Below are positions 44,983 to 56,742 of a stretch of 64,000 nucleotides of DNA, piece by piece. The stretch spans positions 10,214,501-10,278,500 of the forward strand of contig JAZGTH010000002.1 in assembly GCA_036877525.1 (NCBI GenBank), written 5' to 3'. Made by a program: the position numbers and the translations under genes. The stretch is from Chromobotia macracanthus. Taxonomy: Eukaryota > Chordata > Actinopteri > Cypriniformes > Botiidae. The notes under the pieces are model-generated. The model ran no database searches. It was not told where the DNA came from and saw only the letters and a program-made list of their open reading frames with translations. Numbering within the stretch: the first letter of the stretch is position 1; each line of letters starts with the position of its first letter.

Positions 44983-47940
44983 ATTTAATCAATTAGTATT
45001 TTAACATGAAGCGTTCACAATTTCACCAACACCAAAATAAAAGTTCAGGAACATCTCCATGGGGTTATTGTTGATTGGTTTGTGTAATATAATTTAAATA
45101 TAATGGATATTGATAAAATAGTCAGGCGTTTTGACATCATCTAGAGCAACTTGAATGTCTATTCACATCAATGTTTTCAGCCACTTGCATGGCTTATGCT
45201 CCCAGTGTAATGGTTTAATCCTGCTTCATTTTTTGACATGAAAGAAAACAAATATTTGCTATGTTACGTAACAAAAATTTGTATTTATTTGCTTTTATTG
45301 AAAGGAATCAAAAAAAAGAATTACATGACCAGTTTAAAAGGTTAGTGGAATGAAATACACATGACTTTCATGCATTAATCAGATAATGGTTACATGATGA
45401 AAAGCCTAATTAATGATTTAGATAAAAAATTCTGTATGATAATATATGATATTATTCCAGTTTCTGAAGATTTGACAGTGGAAAAAGCATACAACACAAA
45501 TTATTCGTACTCGTGCTAAAAAGTGCATTCTTTACCAGACTGCGTTTTTGCCTCCAGGTTAAATGATGAGCCCTACAGCTTTAGGCTGGAATAATCTGAA
45601 TAACCTGGACATTACAGAGCCCGGCATATTATGAATGCAAACTGAGCAAATGTAAAGCATAATACACATCATGTATTTAGATTAACATCACATATTATAA
45701 TAATATAATATATAATACTATATAATGCTATTACTATAACACTGTGTGTGTGCGTGCGTGTGTGTGTACAACACAACTACAGTTTTTATACTTATGTATA
45801 AAAATGTATACTTTTATAAGCATTAACTAAATTCTTTTGTACTTATTTTTTATAATTATTATTATTCCCATTTATTCCATTGTTTTCATTACTGTTGTCT
45901 TATTCTGTTTTTTATGTTTTATTTTATGTTGTGTAATAAATTATCTTTACAAGTAGAGATAATGGTTTTCACCATCTCAAGGTTTTTAATAATGTCATAG
46001 AAGTGAACTTGTAACAGAGTTGACTCACTTTGAATTAGAAGTGACCTGGCAGAGAGAACTAGTGAAAGAACGCTGTTCAGTTGACATTAAGTAACATTAC
46101 TTTTCAAACCTGCAGTCAGCATTCTGCAACAACTGATTCAGGTAACTACAGCTGAACATTGTTTTATTTTTATACTGGAGACTATGGTATATGATCTGCA
46201 TGATATGTATGGTATTTTTTCTATTTATTTCACTGTGTCGTGCACAGTGACTTTATTTAGTCACTGTGCACGACAATTTTGATAAGTTTTGATCCTTTGC
46301 ACATGTGCACGTTTTATATTTACCTAACCCTACATGTAAATCTTTAAGTACTTTGAATAAATTCATCACTTTTAGGATTATTTTTAAAAAATGATCCTGC
46401 CTTGTCTTCGCCACAGTTAGAATGGACTGGAATTAAATAAACAAAAAAATTAAGTCGCCTGCTAATGAAGATGCATGTTACCAAATGTTGTAAGGGAATC
46501 TGCATCAAGTTTGGAAATAAATAAACAGGCGTAATTTTTACAAGTATGTATGCCATAAGAGGGCACTCTCCACTTACTGAAGGGCCTGTCTCAAATAGCG
46601 CACTTGATTTGAGTATTGTGCCTCTAGTGACTGTTGTAAAGTATAACACCTGTAGTAAAGTCAGTCAATGTTTTCCCATTTTTTAATGCTATAATGAGGA
46701 CCTGTTAGTTAATTGATCATCAAATCTAGTTGTCCAGAATAAATCGTAATACTTTTGCTAGGCTCTCACTGCATCTGATTTCATCGTCTGTTATTGTTGA
46801 AAGTTACAAGGGAAATGAAAGCAAACTAACAAAACGAGACATTTTAATGAGTGGTCATGTTGATTTTTGTGTTAACGTGTGTTGTTTGCTAATGTATTAA
46901 ATTTAGATATGTAACAGTAGTATTTTTCTTCAGCTTTGGTAGATTATTTATAGTTGACGAATGCAGTTACAGTTAACTCAGAGTCCCAAAATCTGATAGC
47001 TGGACAAATCCTTTGAGAATGAGAGAGTTTACAGAGGAAGCACAGCTGCTTTTTATATAGCACAGCTGGAGTCAGGGCTGCAGATGGAGCTGGTCCTGGC
47101 TAAAGCTTGAGGGACCCAAAGCAATGAGACAATAGGTTATGGTGCCTGTACATTTCAGCGAGTTGTGTATTGATTGAATAGGCATGTAGTTTTGTCTCAA
47201 TAAATTAAAATTATTGATAGGCTACTACTTTACAGGTACATATTTAAATAAATATTATTGAAAATACAAGAGTCTAAACAAGCTTTACAATAACAATAAA
47301 GGTTAATGAATATTAAACCATACAGTCAGAGGTTGTAAAAAGGCACTTTTACTGATACAATTATAAGCTTATTTTGTCTAGGCGATGGTTCTTGTTATGC
47401 TTGCTGAACATTCACTTCCTTTTACCTTGTGAAGCTCTGGTAGCAGACAAAGTAGCATGAGTGGATTGAGGCTGTCACGCACATCAACAGCTTATATAAT
47501 GGTACGTGTTTTGGGGTATACATTTTCAGAGAGGATCTTACACACAACAATACACAGAAGTGTCCATTTTCCATCAACCTTGACGAGAGTATTACAAACG
47601 GAGATAAAATCCATCCTGGTTAGCTGACAACATCCAATGGTCCAACCCTGTCAGCATGCTGATGGACCCCTGTGGTGTTATGCGATGCGGTAAGATGGGG
47701 TTGGAAACAAGAGTGCAGTTGTTGATGGAGATAGTTGCCATCATTTCCACAATGCTGTCAAGGTTTTTGCAGCTCCTTTCAGAACCATCTTGAAAGGCTG
47801 TTCAGCAACCAGCATGCAGATCATCAATCGGCCTCAGACCATGTAAATAATATTCCTTAATAAAATTTCATTTACATTTGCACTTTTTGTTTGCCTCAGT
47901 GCTAAGCCTGATGATGACACATTAACCATTTCATCAAGTA
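44983..47940. other. Intergenic, repeat-like, no gene seen
   Basis: AT-rich DNA after copy A. It holds a perfect hairpin at 46236-46275 (listed separately) and TG/CG-rich low complexity at about 45745-45770. No supported coding exon. Positions 47480-47850 are less AT-rich and may belong to the decayed transposon that follows. Confidence 0.45.
46236..46275. repeat. Perfect 16-bp inverted repeat (hairpin)
   Basis: TGTCGTGCACAGTGAC and its exact reverse complement GTCACTGTGCACGACA are separated by the 8-base loop TTTATTTA. Each arm also contains the palindrome GTGCAC. Confidence 0.95.
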
Positions 47941-48100
47941 TCATATGAGCCATATCACACAAGTGATCTTAACAAATGTGTTTCATTGTTTCTGTTTGTT
48001 AGTTGACATACCTGAGAGATGCAAGTTTATGGGCATTCCTGGTTCAGCTCCCAAAAGGGGTTTGTATCCTGCCTACAAGGTCCTTTACTGTGGTTACATG

Positions 48101-48148
48101 GAGAGATACAAGGAGAGATACAAGGAGAGATACAAGGAGAGATACAAG
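48101..48148 (+). repeat. 12-bp tandem repeat, four units
   Basis: GAGAGATACAAG is repeated exactly four times. In the open frame it would encode repeated YKER units. Confidence 0.95.
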
Positions 48149-48345
48149 GCCCTCTAGAGGGACCCACTGTTGCAGTTCTTTGCTGATTACAGTCTGAGTG
48201 AAAAGGCACAGACACACATTAGTTTCTTTCATGAGGACCTCAGAAAAAAGGTAACTTATCACAGGTTTTTCTCTTTGGTTCTGTGATTGCCTACCTGCAC
48301 TGTGGTATTCAAAGTACTTAAATGTACTCAAAGTAATTAATATGC

Positions 48346-48600
48346 GTAACACTTTAGAATAAGGTTGTATTTGTTAACATTAGTTAACTACATTAGTTTA
48401 TATGAACTGGCAATAAATTCTACAGCATTTATTAATCTTAGTTTATGTTCATTTTAAAATGTACTAATAAAACTCAAAAGTGGCATATTAGCATTAGTTA
48501 ATGCACAATGAAGTGACATGTACAGACAATGAACAATTGTATAGACTAAAATTAACAAAGATTTATAAATGCAATAGAAGTATTGTTTACATGTGCCAAA
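48346..48600 (+). mobile_element. Non-autonomous DNA element fragment (TAACACTTTA end)
   Basis: It starts GTAACACTTTAGAATAAGGTT and continues TTAACATTAGTTAACTACATTAG...TTAATGCACAATG, the consensus of an extremely common short-TIR element in cyprinid genomes. The right-hand end is missing or diverged. It interrupts the transposase-like remnant. Confidence 0.65.
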
Positions 48601-49299
48601 TACCTGCAGAAAAAGCTGCATGTGCAGAGCAAGACCCTGCTGTGTTTGTCTGCCATTGATCCAGCTGTGAGACACCACTCTCAGACTGGGTTTGAACTGA
48701 AGAAGTCACTGGAGTGTCACAGCATGTGCCAAGAGATTCTTTAGTATAGCGGGGACCAGACTCTGCCATCTTTTAAAGAGGGAGATGAGGTTATGACGTG
48801 GTGGGCCTCTGTCTTTGAAACAGGAAAATACTGAAGCCTATGCCAAACTGGATCTTTTACTGGATCTTTCAATCTGATGGATGACATTATAGACCCAAGA
48901 AGCACCAGTCTGAACATTGCTACATTCAGTGCCATTCAGACCTTAATACATGTTACAGTCCAGAAAGCTGAGTGTCATAGAGATGTTCAATAGGGATGAT
49001 GTTACGTTTGGGGCAGTAAACAGGAGGCTGTGCAGTGGCATCAGTTCGGCGGGAAAAAGAGACAAGGCCCAGGTGAAGTTGCTCCAAGTCCAAAAGAGGA
49101 GGATGGTGTTTTACTGCCATCTAAAAGTGCTGCAGAGAAAAGGCTTGAAGTCGAACAGGAAGAAAATGTTGCAAGAGAAAGACACATTGCTAAGCAAAGA
49201 AAACTGGCACATGAAAGATCAAATTTTTGGAATAATCTGAAATGCCTCCAGATCCACACAGTGATTACATTTGTAAAACTTGTCACCTTTTACACCTTG

Positions 49300-50280
49300 T
49301 GAGTTTGCAGGTATGAAAACAATATTTATTTACACTAAAATAAACATGGCAGACTAAAAGAGGCTCACTCAGGGCAGGGTCTACACTATGCTTATAGGAC
49401 AGAGAGGGTCACCAGTTGGTAGGGCGGGACTTGTTCCACTGAGACATTACAGTAGACAGAAATCTGTAAAAGCTTTATCTAAAACAGTTTCGAATTTATT
49501 GGGGTTATAAAAGAAGAGCTGGTGGATTTTACAGTGGTTGTGTACACACTGCAGACACATTAATGTGAGATAATTAAAGTGAGTCAAGCATTTCAGAATA
49601 TCTGCCTCAGTGATTAATTTGTATCATATTTAATTTGTATCATTTCTTGCAGTTTTATGTGATGTTGCCCAGTTTTATAGTGTCTCCTCTTTTAAACAGA
49701 TCAATTTTGTTACATTATTAGAGTATTGTTTTTTATTGTTCTTTGTCATCAATACGAATGAATTGTTAATAGTGCACAATAAATATTCCATTTTAGAGAC
49801 TTAATTTGTCATTTTTTTTCCACATCAACAGCTAAATAAAGCAGTTGTATTGTATACTGCAGGTTATACAATAGCACTGTAAAGTGACCTACAGTAACAT
49901 TTCCATAACAGTATAACACTGTACAGCGTGGTAAAAACAGCAAAATACTGTACTTCATTTTACAGTATGCTTAAAAGTACTGGAGTTCTTTAACAGTAAT
50001 TTTACTGTGATATGAAATACACAAACTACTGGATAATTGTTGCCAGTAGGTTACTGTTCATTTGACAAAAATTTTACAGTGAAGCTAAATTCCACAATAA
50101 CAAAAATATACATTGTATTCTATCCATTAAAATAATATTTTACTTCCCAGTTTCCAAGTGCACCATTCATTTTTTAACGGAAACATAGGAAGTAGTTCAG
50201 CCTTGCATAAAGCTTTGATTTTATGTTACACAGCATGTGAAGAATGGAAATTTATGTCCCCACATTGTAGAGCCCACAAT
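49300..50280. repeat. Repeat-rich intergenic DNA (TACAGTA family)
   Basis: From about 49855 to 50095 the motifs TACAGTAA, ACTGTAAA and TTTTACAGT recur in both orientations, typical of a dispersed short repeat in fish DNA. No coding exon was seen. From about 50281 the sequence becomes the downstream part of the copy B duplication unit. Confidence 0.5.
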
Positions 50281-50609
50281 GTAGAGCTGCTGCTATAAGC
50301 TTGCTGTTGTTCGTTTTCCCTCCTTGAAATCAGTCTGGTGTGGTTGACCCTGGTAGCAGTTAAAAGTTTCCAATATAAAAACGTTCTTCACTTCATTAAG
50401 TCCTGGAGATTCTGAAGCTTCTCCACCACATCACGGTCACAGCAAACGGAGAATATTGCACCTTTTACTCACAGAGCAAAGCAACATCACACAACCAACA
50501 GTGTGTTATACTCATAAATCAACACAGTATTGATCTGGTTCAACTGACACAGAAAAGTAAAGAAAAACCAAGAAGTGTCACAAAACTCCCACTATGTGGA
50601 AGTACTTTC
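50281..50609 (-). repeat. 3' flank of TNFRSF copy B, duplicated at 60848-61174
   Basis: GCTGCTGCTATAAGCTTGCTG, GTTTTCCCTCCTTGAAAT and GTGTTATACTCATAAATC occur at the same spacing in both places. The two blocks are near-identical by eye over about 330 bases and continue into the last coding exons, so whole genes were duplicated. Confidence 0.85.
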
Positions 50610-53607
50610 TTATGTCCTGGATTCAGGATCCACCATTGCTAGTTTAGAAATTGTGTCCAAGTCTCTGTCTTCTAATGCTGGAGGCAATGTCAGCTTGTGC
50701 TGTTTGTGGTCTGTAACTAATCCCATAAGAGATGTACTGATGTAAACAACTGTTTCCTCTATGTTTTCTCCTGTGTAAACAAACAATGTGTATATATATT
50801 AGGTTTATTATAAAGCTGTGGTACCTGTCATAATACTGTTAAAATGTTGCTTGCTTGTACAAAGTCTTGTTTCAAATGATTTTACAATTTAAATGTATTT
50901 TATACAACTGACATCTGCAAATAACAAAACAAAAATATAATTATTTTTATCACTATCAATAACTGCCAATTAAATGACCAGTCGCTAATCAGTGGTCAGC
51001 AAATTCCACCATATCAATTAAATCACTCTGATTAAATTTTGCAACAAACTCCATTAAATGAATCCTGCATGTACTTGCAAGCTGTGGCTTCATATATGGA
51101 CTACTGCAGGTCTCTAAATACGTAGAATGACATTTATTTTAGAAGTTGTTATTATTAAAACATAAGAATTATTAAATAAAATCACTTTGAACTTTGGTAC
51201 AAATAAAGTGCAGGTGAATTTGTATGTACTCACTTGTAACCTGGTGCTTCAGGTATATGAGGAAGAATACGACTATGACAGATACAGGCAATATAAGACC
51301 ATATCTCTTCCGTTTTTTCTCTGCACATGTGGCATCTTTAACGGAGCTGCCAGCTTCTGTCTCAATCTCATTCCTAGCTGTACAACTGAAATAAACAATT
51401 ACAATAATTAAATACACTTCATTTATATATAACAGACAAAATGCACTTGAGACACAATAGCATAAATGACTTTTAACCTACTCTGTCCATCTGGTGCAGT
51501 TCACACCTGCTGGAGAATAAAAGCCAGAAGGACAGTCCTCACACACTGTATCTGTCCTCTTTGTTCCTGTAAGCATCACCGAGACTGATCTCAGAAATAA
51601 ACCTTCACAAATAAACATCTATCACTGTTTATTAGCCTTCTTTTCTTTATAATTATATAACTGCATGAAAAGTGTGACCTTTATTACAGTTTTATTGTTT
51701 TGTGTTCCACAGACGAAAATATTACAGATTTGAAATGACATAAGGGTTAAATTGATAGAAATTTTATTTGTATTAACTAATCCTTAAATCATGTGTAAAA
51801 AATGTAAGTTGTGTTAAAACAAGACCTGGTGTTTTTATTTGTTGTCCTGGTTTGCACACACTGTGCTTTTGAGCACGAAGGCACAGTGACCTGGAGAACT
51901 CAGTGCAGTAATGTCCATAAATAACATCACAGATTGTGTCTGTTATTGTAGTACACTGACTTTTAATGTAAAGGGCTTGACCTAAACACACATAAGAGCA
52001 CTTACATGTAGACAAGAATGAAAAATATTTTGAACATATTAAGAACAGAAAGGCAAAAATAAAAACTTACTTTCACTGCAGTTGTTGCATGTGAAGCATT
52101 TATAAAAACTATTGGGTTCACTCATGAATGTTTCTTGTAAGCAGGGTATGCATGTTGTGCTGGAATCCTCAGTGCAATGATGATAAACCACTGAGCCTAG
52201 AAAAAACACCCAGACAATATGCATATGAGATCATAGGAGACATCCTGTTTGTACTCTCAGTGGGTCACATGACCAGGTATTTGAGTTTACATGGATCAGC
52301 AGCTTATCAATCGCCTGTAAGTTCTGAACTTGTGTACTTAAAGGCACAATTTCTCAAAACTTGCGTACTTAAAGGCACAAGTTGTCATTTTCACCGCTAG
52401 AGGTAACTTTTGTAAAACAATGATAAAGGTGAAGCTTGTTGACACTGAGAGAGAGCAAGGAGATGCGAGATGTCGTTTTCACCATTCAGGGACGATAGAA
52501 ATCAATCACAATCTACTATTCCTGTTCACCGACAATGTGAGAACTGGACCTGTTATACCTAAATATAATCCGAAATATACTAATATTAAATTAATTGAAA
52601 AGTTACTCTCCAAGTAGTAACTGAAGATGTTTGTTGACAAAAGCGCACATAGAAGTTCACACCGATCACAATTTCACCGATCAATATTATATGTATACAT
52701 TTAACAAAATGTCTGCTATGCGGTTTGAATTAGATTTACAATGTTCAGTTAACAATTATTTTAATTAGGTTTAATAACCGTGTCTTTGTAAACTATTCAG
52801 ATGTCATAGACCATAAAAGACAAGTGTTGTGTAATGTTGACTAGTCACTTAAATAAAGCATATGTCAGTATTATTACCTATATTGCACATGGGACAGCAT
52901 TCCTCTTTAGGAGATTTATATTCACCCGGGCCACAAGTATTTCCAAATGTGACAAGAACACAAAGAACTAGAAAAAAGAAAAAACACACTTTAATACATG
53001 AAGTACAACAGCTCTACCAGTCAACATTTTAACCGGTTATTCAGAACCCATTTTTGAGGGTTTTTTAATGATGTACCCAAATGAAAGTGGCTGCAGCTCT
53101 TAAACCCTAACACCTATATTCATAAATCTGGTCATTTTTGAAACTAGACACTTTACATTTTATTGTCCAAGAGTCATTACAACTCAAAGTAGTATAGGAG
53201 CAGAGTAAAACAAGGTAAATTGACCCACTGTTTCTTTAAATTAATTTCACTTTGGGAATAATTGATGAGATTTTAATATCAGTGACCTGGAAATATCATA
53301 AAGATAAAACTGGATGTCTGGCCATGTTTTGACTCAAATTTGAAGATGATACTCCCAATAATGTAGCTTCTGTAAGCTTTAATTTCACTCAGTTTGACTT
53401 TATAAAGGTTACTGTTAACAGCAAAGTAAGTTTATCGTGATTTACTTTATTTTTAGCGGTTCACTTTGAAATTTAGACCGACATCTTATACAACTATCAT
53501 CATGACTTTGTTGCTAAATGTTTCCCTGGACATCATTTGATCACAACACATTAAAAGCACATTGTTGCCTTACCAGATATGTGAAGTTTTACCGACGTCG
53601 CTTTCAT
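50610..53607 (-). CDS. TNFRSF14-like receptor, copy B
   Basis: Minus-strand exons: 53574-53607, 52878-52967, 52071-52196, 51826-51981, 51482-51566, 51234-51385, 50610-50770; 804 nt, 267 aa, all phases consistent. The signal peptide is built from exons 1-2 (MKATSVKLHIS + VLCVLVTFGNTC). Cysteine-rich domains: CGPGEYKSPKEECCPMC, HCTEDSSTTCIPC...CFTCNNC, QCTTITDTICDV...KHSVCKPGQ, VCEDCPSGFYSPAGVNC. A transmembrane helix (YGLILPVSVIVVFFLIYL) follows KKRKR. The cytoplasmic tail of about 55 residues contains RENIEETVVYIS and LTLPPALEDRDLDT. IEET resembles the VEET of the human HVEM TRAF2-binding site (inference). The exon 5 donor is GTAGGT at 51481; reading through it meets a stop at once. The exon 4 donor is the weak GTCTTG. 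Confidence 0.8.
52968..53573 (-). other. Intron 1 of copy B, partly duplicated in copy C
   Basis: Positions about 52968-53180 match 55164-55380 closely (for example CCAGTCAAC...ACCGGTTATTCAG). No exon inside. Confidence 0.7.
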
Positions 53608-54230
53608 GGTGTTTAGTCTGAAAATCAAACACTGCAACATCTCTTTTCTTCTGTCTCATAACAAAACTCGCTGCAACCTGCAAGTACGAGTTCAACTCGC
53701 TGCAGCTACAACTGAAGCTCACGCCTGTCGTGACGTTTTTTATTTACTTTCGTATTTCCAAGTGCCTCAATAACACAAATAACTGGAGAAAAGAAAAACG
53801 TCCTATAAAGGACTGCCTCCATACAGTGCACTATAGCAAATGCATTACAGATAACATTTAGAAACACAGATAACTTTTTAAGTTAATAACAAAAGCTGTT
53901 TCATCGCTAAATACTCAATTATTAAAATAGTTTCGCTTTAAAATTCAGACGGACAATTTCACGACTAGCTTCATCACGATGAGCACAAAGCCATCAAACT
54001 TACGCGAATAACACAAAGTTATACAAACGTTGTTTCCATGGTGATTTGTTTAAAGTACAAAAAACAACATTTATTTGATCATTATTGTCGTCGTCATCTT
54101 CAACCCGCCATTTTAAGTCGTTTCCATCTCCTCATGCTTAATAATACACACACTGCTGGATATGCACGACTGCTTGTAACAGAAATGTGACATCAGTTTA
54201 AACTCATAATGGTTCAATGATCTCAAGATT
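53608..54230 (-). other. Promoter side of copy B with an orphan first-exon relic
   Basis: At 54002-54039, minus strand, ATGGAAACAACGTTTGTATAA is a first-exon homologue of copies C/D/E with an in-frame stop after six codons, and the usual TCTG/GTAAG donor is deleted. Beyond it 54060-54125 carries the conserved module TTGTCGTCGTCATC and CCGCCATTTT. The rest is AT-rich. Confidence 0.6.
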
Positions 54231-54600
54231 CAAGAGCTTTATTGTCGTGTGTACTAGAGTACAGTGCAATTCTTACTCTGTTTACATCTCTCGACAATAA
54301 CAGGGTAGAAGGGGAACAGACTTAACTTAGAACAAAATGTATAAAAATATAAAGAATGTACATATATGCAAGTGAAGCAAAACAACTGTCAATAAAATAT
54401 GTCACAGTATAATAAAGTGCAAGTAGCGATAAAGTGACAATGTTAAAGGTGGCAGTTGCAACTGAAGGGCACTTGAGGAAGGCACCCAACCCCAGATTGC
54501 TTCCCAGGCACTGCAGTGTGCTACCCACTGCTCTGGGTGTGTTTATTCCCAGGTATGTATTACCATATCTGACAAATATGTCGCTTTCACTTCAAAGTGA
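54231..54600. repeat. Dispersed repeat debris
   Basis: TTCAAGAGCTTTATTGTCGTG with GTACAGTGCAATTCTTACT, and GGCACCCAACCCCAGATTGC with CACTGCTCTGGGTGTG, are two segments I associate with common fish interspersed repeats. Family not assigned. No coding capacity. Confidence 0.4.
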
Positions 54601-54664
54601 CAAGTGTCATTGTAAACACTATGTTTAAACACTGTTTAAAATTCTCCAATGCGTTTTGAGTGTA

Positions 54665-55617
54665 TGATGGTCCAGCAGGTAAAGTGCAGAGTTCCTTCTG
54701 AGCAGGGTGTGCATGCTGTGCTGGAATCCCCAATGCAATGATGATAAACCACTGAGCCGAGAAAAAACACCCAGACAATATGCATATGAGATCATAGGAG
54801 ACATCCTGTTTGTACTCTCAGAGGCATACTGAATGAATCCTGATCCTGCAGAAACTTTAAATTTCAAGTTTGAAATATTCTGTTTATATATTTCACAAAA
54901 TGTCTGCTATTCGGTTTGAATTACAATTATAATATGTGCAGTTAGCGTTGATTTTGATTGGGTTTAATAACTGTGTCTTTGTTAGTTCAGTTATTCAGAT
55001 GTCAGACCATAAAAGACAAGTGTTGTGTAATGTTGACTAGTCACTTAAATAAAGCATATGTCAGTATCATTACCTATATTGCACATGTGACAGCATTCCT
55101 CTTTAGGAGATTTATATTCACCCGGGCCACAAGTATTTCCAAATGTGACAAGAACACAAAGAACTAGAAAAAAGAAAAAACACACTTTAACACATGAAGT
55201 ACAACAGCTCTACCAGTCAACGTTTTAACCGGTTATTCAGAACCCATTTTTGAGGGTTTTTTTTAATGATGTACCCAAATGAAAGTGGCTGCAGCTCTTA
55301 AACCCTAACACCTATATTCATAAATCTGGTCATTTTTGAAACTAGACACTTTAAATTTTATTGTTCAAGAGTCACAACAACTCAAAGTAGTATAGCTTGT
55401 AAGAAACAAACAGCTTTTGTTATTAACAGTAGCCGTTATTAACAAAGGCCATTTCATCGCTAAATACTCAAATATTTTAAGTTTTGCTTTCAAATATAGA
55501 CGGACATTTCACGACTAGCTTCATTTGTTAATAAACGTCTCGTCACCGGAGCACAATGCCATCAAATTTACCAGATACGCGAATAACAACACAAAGTTTT
55601 ACAAACATTGCTTCCAT
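54665..55617 (-). pseudogene. TNFRSF14-like copy C, broken
   Basis: Exon 1 (55572-55617, MEAMFVKLCVVIRVS, donor GTAAAT) and exon 2 (55074-55163, 90 nt as in copy B, CGPGEYKSPKEECCHMCN) are intact. The exon 3 homologue begins at 54757 (GSVVYHHCIGDSSTACTPC) but its acceptor AG has become CG. It departs from copy B after CSEGT and runs to a stop. Exons 4-7 are missing; unrelated or repeat DNA lies downstream. Intron 1 retains clear similarity to copy B. A truncated transcript of exons 1-2 is possible but would lack most ligand-binding domains. Confidence 0.8.
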
Positions 55618-55771
55618 GGTGATTTGTTTGGGATATAATAAGACCCCAACATTTCTTCTATCATTGTTGTCGTCATCATCTTCAATCCGCCATTTTGAGT
55701 CATTTCCGTCTTCTCAAATACTTTGCTGTCATGTCAATTCGATCTCATGAAAGAAAACATGTTGACACAAA

Positions 55772-56429
55772 TTGCTAATCAGCCAATCACATGACAGCAA
55801 CAAGATGCATTTAGGCATCTAGATGTCGACTTACTGAAGTTCAAACAGAGCATCAGAATGGGGATGGAAGGGGATTTAGGTGACTTTGAACATGGAACGG
55901 TTGTTGGTGCCAGATGGGCTGGTCTGAGTATTTTAAAAACTGCTGATCTACTGGGATATTTTCTCGGCACACTTTGGGCCCCTTAGTACCAATTGAGCAT
56001 TTGTTAAATGCTACAGCCTACCTAAGTATTGTTGCTGACCATGTCCATCCCTTTATGACTACAGTGTACCCTTCTTCTGATGGTTACTTCCAGCAGGATA
56101 ATGCACTGTCACAAAGCTCAAATCATCTCAGATTGGTTTCATGAACATGACAATGAGTTCACTTTACTCACATAGCCTCCACAGTCAACAGATCTCAGTC
56201 CAACAGAGCACCTTTGGGATGTGGTGGAACAGGAGAATCGCACCATGGATGTGCAGCCGATAAATCTACAGCAACGTGGTGCTATCATGTCAACATGGAC
56301 CAAAATCTCTGAGGAATGTTTCCAACACCTTGTTAAATCTATGCCACAAAATTAAGGCAGTTCTGAAGGCAAAAGGGGGTCCAACCTGGTACTAGCAAGG
56401 TGTACCTAATAAAGTGGCCAGTGAGTGTA
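55772..56429 (+). mobile_element. Tc1/mariner-like element, internally deleted
   Basis: The left part (GCATCAGAATGGGGA, GACTTTGAACATGGAACGG, GGGCTGGTCTGAGTATTT) matches the 5' half of a common fish Tc1-like transposase gene. At about 55955 it jumps to the 3' half (TTCTCGGCACACTTTGGGCC, GACCATGTCCATCCCTTTATG, GAGCACCTTTGGGATGTGGTGG). It ends in the terminal repeat GGTGTACCTAATAAAGTGGC. The middle of the transposase, including the first catalytic acidic residues, is gone, and the left terminal repeat is missing. It separates copies C and D. Confidence 0.8.
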
Positions 56430-56742
56430 TTCCTCAGGCTTGGTCATGCAAACTTTCACAATGTGACCTGCATCTGCCAAAATGACAATTCTCATGACAT
56501 ACAGCCACAAAACATTTACACGTTGGATACTGCCACAAAATAATGCTAGGCTTCATAACAAATATTTTGACAAAAACTCAATCAAATAGTTTATGATTTG
56601 TGCATAATAAGGTAATAACAGCTGGTCTGTAGGATGCTTGACATGTAAATCTATAAACTTAAAAATCATTAGGATGCATCAATTTCATGTCTATTATTTT
56701 CCATACCGAACCCAGAAAATATGACAGTTGGTTGTAGTGTAC

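Larger units (their letters stand above)
47960..49290 (+). pseudogene. Decayed transposase-like remnant (hAT-type C-terminus?)
   Basis: Translation in shifting frames gives protein-like fragments. Around 48010-48090 reads KFMGIPGSAPKRGLYPAYKVL. Around 48600-48720 reads LHVQSKTLLCLSAIDPAVRHHSQTG. Around 48785-48830 reads EVMTWWASVFETGKY, then NLMDDIIDPRSTSLNIATFSA. A lysine/glutamate-rich end reads EENVARERHIAKQRKLA. These resemble the C-terminal part of transposase-like proteins I associate with hAT-related fish repeats. Stops (48742, 48831, 48990) and frameshifts show it is dead. The class assignment is weak. A 48101-48148 tandem repeat and the 48346-48600 element interrupt it. Confidence 0.4.

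Noticed and set aside
51482..51495. Apparent premature stop in TNFRSF copies B and E after GVNCTRWTE
   Set aside because: The TAG belongs to the donor GA/GTAGGT; splicing there restores phase and joins the next exon as D-C-T.
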